A stretch of DNA of 64,000 nt. Origin: Lewinellaceae bacterium. Lineage in GTDB: Bacteria; Bacteroidota; Bacteroidia; Chitinophagales; Saprospiraceae. A program made the position numbers and the translations under genes. The notes beneath the pieces were generated by a model that did no database searches, was not told the DNA's origin, and saw only the letters and a list, made by a program, of their open reading frames with translations. Shown here in pieces: positions 45,371 to 53,343 of the stretch (its first letter is position 1; every line of letters starts with the position of its first letter). The stretch lies in contig JACJYC010000024.1 in assembly GCA_020636325.1 (NCBI GenBank), forward strand, positions 1 through 64,000. The letters are read 5' to 3'.

Positions 45371-45550
45371 TGCCACACCGCGGCGTGGTTGAACCTTGAT
45401 GCTGCCCGCCTTCGCTCTTGGGGAGCTATGGCGGACGGGGGATGCTGGATGCTGCCCGCCTTCGCTCTTGAGGAGCTATGGCGGACGGGGGATGCTGGAT
45501 GCTGCCCGCCTTCGCTCTTGAGAGCTATGGCGGACGGGGGATGCTTGATA
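45371..45550 (+). repeat. 3'-end array: palindrome and three 50-bp hairpin units
   Basis: Starts at the stop codon of the phosphoesterase gene with CCACACCGCGGCGTGG (45373-45388). Three hairpin units follow, starting GCTGCCCGCC at 45401, 45451 and 45501, period exactly 50 bp. Each is CCCGCC-TTC-GCTC...GAGC-TAT-GGCGG followed by GGATGCTG. Confidence 0.92.
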
Positions 45551-45647
45551 CTGGAAACCGGATGCTGCCAACTGGCGAACTGCCCCGAAGGGACTCCCTT
45601 GGAGCAATACTGAGCTGTAATAGGTTTTGTGCATTAAGGATAGGTTT
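45541..45647 (+). repeat. ~107-bp block repeated from 38019-38125
   Basis: Nearly identical to 38019-38125 (a C/T difference near 45592, T/A near 45606). It includes the left half of the 94-bp inverted-repeat element but not its right half. The MITE-like element starts 10 bp later. Confidence 0.85.
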
Positions 45648-45656
45648 TCCTCTTTA

Positions 45657-45767
45657 GGGACCGTTCAGAATTTTGTGTCAACCGGATTTTTAGCATGCGC
45701 AGCTTGCTAAAAATCAGATCTTTGCGTTTTTTCGTCTTTGTGTGAAAACACTGTTTTGAACAATCCC
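45657..45767. mobile_element. 111-bp MITE-like element (copy 2)
   Basis: Same length, ends and internal hairpin as 24459-24569. The stem differs from copy 1 at several paired positions, with both sides changed together. No target-site duplication is visible here, so this copy may be older or rearranged. Confidence 0.8.
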
Positions 45768-45989
45768 TGCGGTTCAATCATACACCTTAAGCCCGATACC
45801 ATTCAACATGGGCCCATTGATGCCATCGCCGCTGCCACCAGGCTTCTTTAACCTTTCTACTTAACCTTGATCTGACGGTCCGCGTTGCCGTTAAAATGGG
45901 GGTGGGAATTTTGGTGCATGCGCCGGAAAACGCGCCGGAAAATCTTCCGTCTCTACGGACACCCGACTTATCCTTCGACTACGCTCAAA

Positions 45990-46078
45990 AGATCCCCACT
46001 TACCACTTACCACTTACGACTTACGACTTACCACTTACGACTTACAACTTACGACTTACGACTTACAACTTACAACTA
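45990..46078 (+). repeat. ACTTACR heptamer tract
   Basis: About ten units of ACTTACC/ACTTACG/ACTTACA on the plus strand. Lies 130 bp before the start of the ENS-repeat gene and follows the phosphoesterase 3' region. The 45768-45989 stretch before it has no supportable gene. Confidence 0.9.
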
Positions 46079-46155
46079 ACCCCTGATAACCGGCCACTGG
46101 TTGAACCGTCCGCGCCGGTGGTTGAAACAATTTCATTCCCGCCTTTTGCCGCGCC

Positions 46156-46163
46156 TACCTTTG
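46156..46163 (+). promoter_or_regulatory. Promoter -7 box
   Basis: TACCTTTG, exact TAnnTTTG, 45 bp before the ATG at 46209. Confidence 0.55.
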
Positions 46164-46208
46164 GCGGCGTAATCAAATTCATTTAACCAACACTTAAATT
46201 TCCAACCA

Positions 46209-46706
46209 ATGAAAAACGTATTGAAAAACGTCTTCCCTGCAATGACCCTGATCGCCTTTATGTTTGTGACGGGCGCTCCCCTGACGGCCCAGGAAACCAA
46301 TCCGAACGTTGAAAAAGCCAAAGAAGTGTACCAGGAAAATTCGGTCAACCGCAAAACAACGGCCACCGAAAACTCGGGTAATCGCCAGACCACCCGGCAG
46401 GCCAATGCAGAGATCGCCAAACCGGTAGCGGAAGAGAACAAATCCCAGCGCCAGGGGCAGTTCCAGGAAAACAGCACCGAACGGAAAGCCGTCGCCGCCG
46501 ACGGCGTAACCAAAGAAGAAGCTGCCGCCGCCTACGGGGAGAACAGCACCGAACGGCGCACCCTGGCCGATGAGAACTCCACCCAACGCCGGGAAGTCGG
46601 CAAAGCGGCAGCCCAGAACAAGAGCGCTACCTCCGCCGGTAATACGACCAACCGCAGGAACACCACCAAAACCAATACCGCCAACCGCAGAAACGGCGGC
46701 AATTAA
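46209..46706 (+). CDS. Exported ENS-x-x-R repeat protein
   Basis: 165 residues, not recognised. Signal peptide ends near LTAQ (~27). The mature part is low-complexity, rich in Asn, Thr, Glu, Arg, Ala, with the motif ENSxxR at six places (ENSVNRK, ENSGNRQ, ENSTERK, ENSTERR, ENSTQRR and the related NTTNRRN). No Cys and no hydrophobic core, so probably extended or helical and perhaps surface-bound. Strong codon quality, its own promoter box and a terminator argue for a real gene. Confidence 0.7.
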   Translation: MKNVLKNVFPAMTLIAFMFVTGAPLTAQETNPNVEKAKEVYQENSVNRKTTATENSGNRQTTRQANAEIAKPVAEENKSQRQGQFQENSTERKAVAADGVTKEEAAAAYGENSTERRTLADENSTQRREVGKAAAQNKSATSAGNTTNRRNTTKTNTANRRNGGN

Positions 46707-46773
46707 AAAAGCGCCGGTCTCTGACCCTGAAGGCCAAAAGCAAAACAGCCCGAACATACCCAAACCAAGGTCT

Positions 46774-46818
46774 CCGCAGATCACGTGGCTCCCCCGCCGG
46801 CGGGATCTGCGGGCTTTT
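46774..46818 (+). terminator. Rho-independent terminator
   Basis: CCGCAGATC (46774-46782) pairs with GATCTGCGG (46804-46812), followed by GCTTTT. 68 bp after the ENS-repeat gene stop. Confidence 0.75.
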
Positions 46819-46892
46819 GAACCTGCATTTTAATCCCATCGATTAACCTGATTCCAACCCATTGCGGGGGATCGATCTGAAACGTTCAAACC

Positions 46893-47729
46893 ATGAAAAA
46901 ATACCTCATTCCCGTCTTGATCGCCTTTGCAGGCGTTTCTGCCGCAAATGCCCAGGATTCCACAGTCGTCCTTCCTTCCACCTTTCAGGTGCGCCTGAGT
47001 TATGAAAGCCACGCGCTGCAATCCGGCAGGGATTTCGATGTTACCCAGTTTTTAATGTCCCCGTCGGTATTTTACAACCATCGCTCGGGTGTTTATGCCG
47101 GAGCAAGTGCGCTTTACCTCAGCGAATCCGATCCGGCAGTTTCACAGGTCAATTTCAGCCTGGGTTGCGGCCGGACCCTGACAGACAACTGGTACGCCTC
47201 CATGGGCTACAGCTATTCCCTGTATCCGGAAGGCGCCGAAAGCCCGCTTCCCCATGCCATCAGTGCCGGCCTGAGTTTCACCCGTGGAAAAATATCGGGT
47301 TCGATGAATTACGATTTCCTGTTTGGTGCGGAAAAGGCCCATCAGCTGACCCCGGGCGTCAGCGCGTATTTCGAAAAAGGGCTCAAAAAAAGCTGTTTCA
47401 GTTTTTCTCCCGGAGTCAGCGCAACCTTCGGGACGGCCAATGTGCCGCTGTCCCGGTTTTCGGAGCCTCTTTTCCAACGCGGAACAGGGGTATTATGGGA
47501 AAACCGAGATCAATTCCTGATGGCCAAATTCCCCAGAAGGGCGGCAGAAGACCGGAACGTTTTCGGCTTGATGTCCGTACAGGCGTTTTTGCCCCTGCAG
47601 TATGCCGTAAACCGGCTTTCGCTGGAATTATCGCTGAATCTGGTCCAACCCGTCGAATTGAAAAACGAAGGCTACGAAAAACTTGAGCCGTCCATCTACC
47701 TCGGCGCAGCCGTCCAATACCGGATCTGA
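46893..47729 (+). CDS. Outer-membrane beta-barrel protein, uncharacterised
   Basis: 278 residues. Signal peptide ends at ANAQ (~21). The mature part alternates short amphipathic strands with aromatic girdle residues (FQVRLSYESHAL, SGVYAGASALYL, WYASMGYSYSLYP, HAISAGLSFTRGKISGSMNYDF) and ends in YLGAAVQYRI, a typical C-terminal barrel strand with an aromatic near the end. No family name recognised. Predicted outer membrane. Confidence 0.72.
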   Translation: MKKYLIPVLIAFAGVSAANAQDSTVVLPSTFQVRLSYESHALQSGRDFDVTQFLMSPSVFYNHRSGVYAGASALYLSESDPAVSQVNFSLGCGRTLTDNWYASMGYSYSLYPEGAESPLPHAISAGLSFTRGKISGSMNYDFLFGAEKAHQLTPGVSAYFEKGLKKSCFSFSPGVSATFGTANVPLSRFSEPLFQRGTGVLWENRDQFLMAKFPRRAAEDRNVFGLMSVQAFLPLQYAVNRLSLELSLNLVQPVELKNEGYEKLEPSIYLGAAVQYRI

Positions 47730-47754
47730 TATTAACCGACGCGCTCATCCTCCC

Positions 47755-47873
47755 ATCTGACGAAGCTTCAGCGAAGTCGGCCTCCCTGTGCTGAGCGAAG
47801 TCGAAGTCTCACCCTCTCACCCTCTCACCCCTCTCACCCCTCTCACTCTCTCACCCCTCTCACCCCTCTCCCC
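47755..47873 (-). repeat. 3'-end array with AGGGTGAG octamers
   Basis: A GACGAAGCTTCAGCGAAGTCG-like hairpin (47757-47790) followed by (CTCACCCT)n up to the stop codon of the minus-strand cohesin gene. Read in that gene's direction it is (AGGGTGAG)n. Confidence 0.82.
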
Positions 47874-48446
47874 CTACTGCACCTTCACCCCCCCATCCTG
47901 CGTCTCCAAACCGATAACTTTTTCCGCAAGGTTGACCACCTCCAGCGCCGTCGGGTCGCCGCTGAACCTGAAATAGGACGACTGGCCGGCCTTGCCGGTT
48001 GCCGTGAAGCAGACCTGGTAAAGGGCCCCGCCGTCGGCAACGGTCACGCCTTTCAGGTCGTTGTCTATCCAGACGAAGGTCAGGATGCCTTCCTTGGTGC
48101 GGTGGGCGCCGAAACTGTCAGGGCCGAGGTAGGGTAATCCGAAATTCCGGACCTCTTTGAAGGTGAGCACCTTGGGGTCCCAACGCATGGTATATTGCAT
48201 GGACAGCAACATGCTGAAATTGGCTGCGCTCACAGTGATGCAAACCTCCTGACCCGGGCTTGTTTTAGCATAGCTGCCCGAGAGCTTGAGCGGAGGCTGG
48301 CTGACCGCCACCGGTGAATTGGATGCAGATACAGCCTGATCGGCAGCCTGCGCGGGAGCGACCGTTTGTTCGCGGTCATTGTGAGCGGATTCTCCCTTAC
48401 AGGAAAATAAAAGCAGACCAACGGTCAAAAGCCAAAAATAGCGCAT
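47874..48446 (-). CDS. Cohesin-domain lipoprotein
   Basis: 190 residues. Lipobox LFSC (Cys16). After an Ala/Gln/Val-rich linker (~20-50), residues ~52-185 match a type I/III-like cohesin/DUF cohesin fold: GQEVCITVSAANFSMLLSMQYTMRWDPKVLTFKEV, LTFVWIDNDLKGVTVADGGALYQVCFTATG and FRFSGDPTALEVVN. In Bacteroidota such domains appear in surface proteins and need not bind dockerins. The two Cys may form a disulfide. Surface or periplasmic. Confidence 0.85.
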   Translation of the reverse strand: MRYFWLLTVGLLLFSCKGESAHNDREQTVAPAQAADQAVSASNSPVAVSQPPLKLSGSYAKTSPGQEVCITVSAANFSMLLSMQYTMRWDPKVLTFKEVRNFGLPYLGPDSFGAHRTKEGILTFVWIDNDLKGVTVADGGALYQVCFTATGKAGQSSYFRFSGDPTALEVVNLAEKVIGLETQDGGVKVQ

Positions 48447-48838
48447 AGTTTACGGTTTTGTGGACAAAGGTATTAAAGCTGCATAAACAGATACAGTAGA
48501 CGCCGAAAATTATGCCGGTCACTCCTGGATGCCCCCGCCCCGGCGGATGCAGAAGCGGCAACTGCAGTGCGCGGATTGATCCTACAAAAGAAACATAAGA
48601 AAAAAAAACTAATATTTTTTATTTGTAAATATGTAACAAAACAAGGCGATCGTCGCAGCCTGCGAATTTAGAAGTATGCGAATAATTTAATTTGAAAATA
48701 AACTGATTTATAGGATTTTATGCTGGAAATTTAATTTTTTATTGAATTAGGCGAGTAAAAAAATGCGGTGTTTGCTATGTCACAAATAATAAAAAATGGC
48801 TTAGATTAGTTATCGCAGGCTCCCTTTCTTTGCATCAT
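48447..48838. other. AT-rich intergenic region
   Basis: About 390 bp upstream of the cohesin gene and the candidate small RNA. No supportable ORF; long A/T runs near 48600-48650 and 48725-48800. Confidence 0.6.
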
Positions 48839-48981
48839 ACAAAGCGGGTCAGGCAGGCAAAGGCTTGAAAAGATCCGAAAAGAACAGATCATTAGCTGCC
48901 GTAAGGCGCAAATATAGGAATTAATTGGGTGAGTGTTTGTTCATAGAATTTTATACCCCCGAGAGAATCGGGGGTTTTTTT
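48839..48981 (+). ncRNA. Candidate small RNA
   Basis: A strong plus-strand terminator at 48956 has no plus-strand ORF in the ~500 bp before it. TTTCTTTG (48825-48832, one mismatch from TAnnTTTG) preceded 20 bp upstream by TTAG (48801-48804) gives a possible promoter. The transcript would be about 143 nt. I do not recognise an Rfam family. Confidence 0.4.
48956..48981 (+). terminator. Rho-independent terminator
   Basis: CCCCCGA-GAGAA-TCGGGGG followed by seven T. Confidence 0.88.
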
Positions 48982-49026
48982 CTCACCTGATCAAGAGATT
49001 TTTGTGTTGTTCATAGTGTTTGTATT

Positions 49027-49058
49027 AAAGCCTTGACGCCCCCGTCAAGGCTTTTTTT
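49027..49058 (+). terminator. Rho-independent terminator
   Basis: AAAGCCTTGACG-CCCC-CGTCAAGGCTTT, 12-bp perfect stem, then more T. It lies directly before the pdxH promoter and insulates it. Confidence 0.88.
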
Positions 49059-49059
49059 G

Positions 49060-49091
49060 TTTGCGCATCTCCGCCTATTCCGGTATCTTTG
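49060..49091 (+). promoter_or_regulatory. pdxH promoter
   Basis: TTTG (49060-49063), 20-bp spacer, TATCTTTG (49084-49091): both boxes match the Bacteroidota consensus. Leader to the ATG at 49155 is about 57 nt. Confidence 0.75.
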
Positions 49092-49154
49092 CTTGCTGCG
49101 TGTTTCCCGCGTCAACTCACGGAGAGCACCGGTGTTCTGAATAATCCTGCACAC

Positions 49155-49808
49155 ATGTCTTTGAATCTTGAACAAATGCGGGAAGAGTACCTGCAATCCG
49201 AATTATCGGAGAAATCCCTGCTCAATGATCCCGTTGAACAATTCAAAACCTGGTTTGAACAAGCCCGTTCCGCCGGGTTGCCGGAACCCAACGCCATGAC
49301 CCTGGCTACCTGTACGCCCGATGGAAGGCCGTCCGCCAGGGTGGTATTGCTGAAAAGTGTCGATGAAGCCGGTTTTGTGTTCTTTACGAATTATCAAAGC
49401 CGCAAATCCGTTGAACTGGAGGAAAACCCCCACGCGACCCTGCTGTTCTCGTGGCTCGAACTGCAACGCCAGGTCCGGATCGAAGGCATTTGCGAACGCA
49501 TCAGTGAAGCGGAATCGACCGCCTATTTCCAATCCAGGCCGCGCGGCAACCAGATCGGCGCCTGGGCATCTCCCCAGAGCCGGGTCATAGCCGACCGGGA
49601 GCAGCTGGAGCAAAAAATGGCCGACCTGAGCCGCCGGTTCGAAGGAGTCGATCCGCTGCCCAAACCCCCGCATTGGGGCGGTTTCCGGGTTATTCCTTAT
49701 CGCATCGAATTCTGGCAGGGTAGGGGAAGCCGCCTGCACGACCGCCTGGTATACGAGCCCTCAATAACGGGTAAAGGCCAATGGACTATAAGCCGTCTGG
49801 CGCCCTGA
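49155..49808 (+). CDS. pdxH: Pyridoxamine 5'-phosphate oxidase
   Basis: 217 residues from ATG 49155; the in-frame extension to 49089 would overlap the promoter. FMN enzyme that makes pyridoxal phosphate from PNP/PMP in the cytoplasm. Motifs: PNAMTLATCTPDGRPSARVVLLKSVDEAGFVFFTNYQSRKSVELEENPHATLLFSW and the C-terminal HWGGFRVIPYRIEFWQGRGSRLHDRL, whose RLHDR lies in the PLP site. Full family length. Confidence 0.97.
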   Translation: MSLNLEQMREEYLQSELSEKSLLNDPVEQFKTWFEQARSAGLPEPNAMTLATCTPDGRPSARVVLLKSVDEAGFVFFTNYQSRKSVELEENPHATLLFSWLELQRQVRIEGICERISEAESTAYFQSRPRGNQIGAWASPQSRVIADREQLEQKMADLSRRFEGVDPLPKPPHWGGFRVIPYRIEFWQGRGSRLHDRLVYEPSITGKGQWTISRLAP

Positions 49809-49836
49809 TCCTTTTCTCTCGTCCAAAAACAGCATA

Positions 49837-50403
49837 ATGGAACCTGAAATATTCATCAACCTGCAACGCCGTGTAAATCAATACAAAGAGGTATTGGCGA
49901 ATACGGTAGAATATCGGGAAATCTGGCTGGCCAGCCTCCGGCAGCGGATCGTCGATACCCTCGAAGCTGTAATCAACGGCGTCGGCCTGGAAGCTGAGGT
50001 AGAGGTTCGCTCCGAAATGGATAACCTGGAAGCGGTAGTACTTTCGCTTGGCGCTATGAAAAGCGGTATGGCGGAAAGGGTGAATGAATCGGTCCGCCGG
50101 GATCTGGTGAAATACAACGGCGCGCTTGTTTATCAGCAACTGTTCAACGGTAAGGTGATCGTCCTGATCAATTACCCCTATATCGAGAATTACGGCCAGC
50201 CCCGCCCACCCAAAACTATTGCCATTTACCGGCCGGAAGAGCTTCGCGAACCTTATTTTATCCGCCACCTGGAGGAATTCATCCAGGAAGTCACCAATTG
50301 GGAAGATTTCGACGATGACGAACCCAACCAACGGATCGGTTTCCATTTCAATTTCCCATCAGGCGGAGAACCCGATGCCGACACCCCCACCGACAAAACC
50401 TGA
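49837..50403 (+). CDS. Hypothetical cytoplasmic protein
   Basis: 188 residues, no signal or membrane segment. The N-terminal 90 residues look helical (NLQRRVNQYKEVLANTVEYREIW), followed by a beta part with VIVLINYPYIENYG and an acidic region EEFIQEVTNWEDFDDDEPNQRIGFHFNF. No family recognised. Starts 28 bp after pdxH and likely shares its transcript. Confidence 0.65.
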   Translation: MEPEIFINLQRRVNQYKEVLANTVEYREIWLASLRQRIVDTLEAVINGVGLEAEVEVRSEMDNLEAVVLSLGAMKSGMAERVNESVRRDLVKYNGALVYQQLFNGKVIVLINYPYIENYGQPRPPKTIAIYRPEELREPYFIRHLEEFIQEVTNWEDFDDDEPNQRIGFHFNFPSGGEPDADTPTDKT

Positions 50404-50528
50404 CGCCCCTCTCTCCCTCTCACCCTCCCATCCGCCGAAGCCTCCGGACGACTAAGTCGCCTATGGCAGACGGAGCAGGCGAAGGCGGGCTCTCACCCTC
50501 TCACCCTCTCACCCTCTCACCCTCTCTC
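50404..50528 (-). repeat. 3'-end array with AGGGTGAG octamers
   Basis: Hairpin-type sequence (ATCCGCCGAAGCC..., 50429-50490) plus CTCACCCT octamers on plus. In the direction of elaA it is (AGGGTGAG)n; the elaA stop TGA and its last Gly codons belong to the tract. It also follows the plus-strand stop at 50403. Confidence 0.82.
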
Positions 50529-50996
50529 TCACCCCCCTCCCCTCACCATCCCAATATGCGGTATGCCGTCCTCCAGATATTCCTCCCCGACCGTCTTGAA
50601 TCCGAAGGACGCATAAAATCCGATGAGGTAGGCTTGTGCGGAGATCTTAACGGGGGCCTTCCCGTACAGGCTTTCGATATAAGCTACCGATTCGGCCATC
50701 AGTTCCCTCCCGTACCCGAACCGGCGCGCCTCCGGGGCAGTAACCACCCTGCCGATGGAAACGTACCCTTCGTAGGATAATCCGGGCGGGATGATCCTGG
50801 CGTAGGCCCAAAGCCTGCCGTCGGGATGATACCCCAGGATATGATGGCAAAGCAGGTCTTTGCCGTCGGCATCCAGGTAGGCGCACGCCTGTTCGACCAC
50901 AAAAACCTCCTGGCGCAGGGTCATGATCTGATACAGCCTGCCGGCATCCAGCAAATCAAAAGGGAGGCATTGAAATCGGAGTGCCGGTCGTTTCAT
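50529..50996 (-). CDS. elaA: GNAT acetyltransferase, ElaA-like
   Basis: 155 residues from ATG 50996 (MKRPALRFQCLPFDLLDAGRLYQIMTLR); the long in-frame extension lies in the neighbouring gene. ElaA-type pattern: LRQEVFVVEQ, CHHILGYHPDGRLWAYARIIPPG, VSIGRVVTAPEARRFGYGRELM (acetyl-CoA site R/Q-x-x-G-x-G) and FYASFGFKTVGEEYLEDGIPHIGM. Cytoplasmic acetyltransferase; substrate unknown. Only 2 bp separate it from the gene upstream. Confidence 0.92.
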   Translation of the reverse strand: MKRPALRFQCLPFDLLDAGRLYQIMTLRQEVFVVEQACAYLDADGKDLLCHHILGYHPDGRLWAYARIIPPGLSYEGYVSIGRVVTAPEARRFGYGRELMAESVAYIESLYGKAPVKISAQAYLIGFYASFGFKTVGEEYLEDGIPHIGMVRGGG

Positions 50997-50998
50997 GG

Positions 50999-52459
50999 TC
51001 AAAAGCGGTAACAGGGAATATTCTTGCCTCTTTTTCCGATTTTCCGGCTTCGGCCCCCTGAATTTCCCTTGCTTTCGCCGGGGAAGGGCGGCACTTTGAC
51101 GGCAAAATAGAAATCGGCGCCGTTGAATTTGCTGCGGGTGAGCGTTCCGCCGATCTTGTCGGTTCCGATGACGATGAAGCCCAGCCGGGCTGCCAGGCCG
51201 ATGCGTACCTGCTGCCAATTGTAGAGCGATACCGGCAAGCTCAGGCTGCCCCAGCGGTGTTCAAACCTTGGGGTTACGGCCAGCATGCTGCCCCGCGTGA
51301 TGGCTGCTTCCTTGAACGGCGCCGGCTGGACCAGCATGCCGTTGACATAAAAAAGTTCGTTCACCTTCACGTCAGCCTGCAGGGCCAGCCGGGTGGGTAA
51401 TTTCAATTCAAAGGAATTGGCCTGAAAAGAGGCCAGCGAATCGCCGAGGATCTGCCGGCTGAAGGTGCGGACGATCTGGTCGAACTCTTCGACCGACTCG
51501 AATTTCCGATAATCCTGCCAGCTCAGCACCCGTTCGCCCTCGGCTTTGGCCAGGTGTTCCTGGGCGCCTTTGTCGAATCTGATCCGGCCGATATCGAGGA
51601 CGGACAAGCCGAACTGGCAAAGGTAATTTTCACCGTCCTCATCGATGGTGTACACCATGCCAAGGTCGATCCCGAAGCCGGAGCCGCTGACTTTCGGGTT
51701 CCATGCTTCGTTTTGGTAGGCGTTTTCGGTAAAACCGAAGGCCAGGTTGGGCGAAATGCCGCTGACGGAATTTTCGGGTAATTTGGACACCGACATCGTT
51801 GAGCGGCTGTCAAAATAGGCGCCTTCGTATCCGGCGAGGTGTTTGGCGGTAAACCCCAGTCCTAATCTGCCGTTGGCGGTGTAGGTTGTGAACACATAAT
51901 TCAAACCGACCTCCGTAAAGCCCGCCGCCCCGGAATGAAAGTCTTTCACCGGGAACGGGTCGAATTCAGCCCGGTTGAACCAGGGATAATAGCTCAGTTC
52001 GTTTTCCACACCGAATCCGCTGGCGACAAGCCGGAATGCGGTCATCAGGCCCAATGCATGCCGGTCGTTCAACCGGACAAAAAAGGACGGGCCTTCGATG
52101 GCTGCGTTGGCAAAGGCGAACCGGTTTCGGCGGTCGTCGTAAAAATCGATGACGACCTGATCCGGCCGGACCACATCATCGGCTTCCAGCAACGGCCTTG
52201 CGACCAGGTCATCCTGGTTGGCGACACTGAGGAGATCCCTGAGGTTGGACTTTTCCGCAAAGGCGTAATTATTGCCGAAAAAGATGCCGCCGCCGAATAG
52301 CTGCACATCCCATCGGAGCGGGGAGGCGGCATAGGAAGCCGGATTCAGCCGGATGCCGCTGATGCCCGCATACCTTTCAAGGCGCCAGCCCAATTGTTCC
52401 TGGCCCCACAATTGTACGACGAAGAATAAACACAGGGGTATGACACTAAAACGCTTCAT
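50999..52459 (-). CDS. DUF5723-like outer-membrane protein
   Basis: 486 residues from ATG 52459; signal peptide ends near LWGQ. The start of the mature part, YAGISGIRLNPASYAASPLRWDVQLFGGGIFFGNNYAF, is typical of DUF5723 outer-membrane proteins of Bacteroidota. The rest alternates strands and ends with VRIGLAARLGFIVIGTDKIGGTLTRSKFNGADFYFAVKVP. Barrel predicted. Function unknown; relatives are sometimes linked to gliding/T9SS genes. Confidence 0.8.
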   Translation of the reverse strand: MKRFSVIPLCLFFVVQLWGQEQLGWRLERYAGISGIRLNPASYAASPLRWDVQLFGGGIFFGNNYAFAEKSNLRDLLSVANQDDLVARPLLEADDVVRPDQVVIDFYDDRRNRFAFANAAIEGPSFFVRLNDRHALGLMTAFRLVASGFGVENELSYYPWFNRAEFDPFPVKDFHSGAAGFTEVGLNYVFTTYTANGRLGLGFTAKHLAGYEGAYFDSRSTMSVSKLPENSVSGISPNLAFGFTENAYQNEAWNPKVSGSGFGIDLGMVYTIDEDGENYLCQFGLSVLDIGRIRFDKGAQEHLAKAEGERVLSWQDYRKFESVEEFDQIVRTFSRQILGDSLASFQANSFELKLPTRLALQADVKVNELFYVNGMLVQPAPFKEAAITRGSMLAVTPRFEHRWGSLSLPVSLYNWQQVRIGLAARLGFIVIGTDKIGGTLTRSKFNGADFYFAVKVPPFPGESKGNSGGRSRKIGKRGKNIPCYRF

Positions 52460-52537
52460 GATAAGTAGAATAATAGTTGCAAAATCGGGCTGATCCCGGT
52501 AGCTGATATTCAATTGGGGTGCCATGCTAATCAATAG

Positions 52538-52568
52538 AAACAGGCAATCGGATGGCTTGCCTGTTTTT
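52538..52568. terminator. Terminator hairpin
   Basis: AAACAGGCAA, nine-base loop, TTGCCTGTTT, then TT. Between the DUF5723 gene and the AtpI-like gene; usable on both strands. Confidence 0.7.
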
Positions 52569-52681
52569 CAAGCGTGTCGTTTTCCCACAGTGTGAAGGCG
52601 AGTAGTCAAACCCTGGTCCAAAACCGGCTTGCGAACAGTTGCGCTGCGCACAGGGCCGCCTTTGCGGGCGTGGTTGTTGTG

Positions 52682-53077
52682 TCAGGGTTTATTGCTGATC
52701 GACATCTTTCCAAGCCTGGAAAGGAAGTAGACCTCAAAAATAGTATAAAAAAAATAAACCCCCAGAAAGGGCAGAATAAATAATTTGGAAGCGGGGTTGA
52801 AAATCTTCATGTACCCGAATAATATTCCGAGCGCCAGCATCATCTTCAGCATGGTAAATCCCATGACCACGGTGGTAAACAGGGTTTTATCCGGGCTTTT
52901 GGCGGCGCGGTAGCCGATATGATAAATGGCTGCCGACAGCGCAACGAAGAGCCCCAGGCTGATCCAGGCCAGGTCTGAAAAAGATTGCAGCGATTCCATT
53001 TGCCGGCTGCCGATGATGAGCAGTGCGGTAAAGGCAGACAAAAAGCTGAGTTGCAGGTAAAAATTTTTTGCCGGCAT
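52682..53077 (-). CDS. Four-helix membrane protein of the atp leader region
   Basis: 131 residues with four hydrophobic helices (~8-22, 34-55, 63-85, 95-115). In many Bacteroidota a protein of this size follows AtpZ and precedes atpB; position and topology suggest an AtpI-like assembly factor. Start codon overlaps the AtpZ stop at 53077. No atpB follows here. Confidence 0.65.
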   Translation of the reverse strand: MPAKNFYLQLSFLSAFTALLIIGSRQMESLQSFSDLAWISLGLFVALSAAIYHIGYRAAKSPDKTLFTTVVMGFTMLKMMLALGILFGYMKIFNPASKLFILPFLGVYFFYTIFEVYFLSRLGKMSISNKP

Positions 53078-53343
53078 TATTTTTTGGTCATGAAATCCTT
53101 AAGGGTTAAATAGAGCGCTGCGAATACGGCCAATAAGGAAAGGATTGCGGTGAAGACTTTGCCGGTTTGGAAGTGCTCGTCCAGTTTTACGCCCAGAAAA
53201 GCGCCGGCCAGTATGATCAACCCCATTTGAACGGCCATGCCGGAATACTTCAAGTAACCTTGAGCATTCCGGCCGGCATCTCCGTTTCTTTCATCCGGGA
53301 GTTGCTGATCTTCCTTATTTGGCTTCGGCAACTTTTCCGGCAT
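53077..53343 (-). CDS. atpZ: AtpZ/AtpI family protein
   Basis: 88 residues from ATG 53343. Two helices with the family motif YLKYSGMAVQMGLIILAGAFLGVKLDEHF and AILSLLAVFAALYLTLKDFMT. AtpZ/AtpI assist F-type ATP synthase assembly and Mg/Ca entry. Start overlaps the bactofilin 3' end by 29 bp; a longer start (53430) would lie wholly in bactofilin. Confidence 0.88.
   Translation of the reverse strand: MPEKLPKPNKEDQQLPDERNGDAGRNAQGYLKYSGMAVQMGLIILAGAFLGVKLDEHFQTGKVFTAILSLLAVFAALYLTLKDFMTKK

Noticed and set aside
45774..45860. Minus-strand 28-codon fragment ending INGPMLNGIGLKVYD
   Set aside because: It looks like the end of a secreted beta-domain protein, but it is too short and is preceded by in-frame stops.
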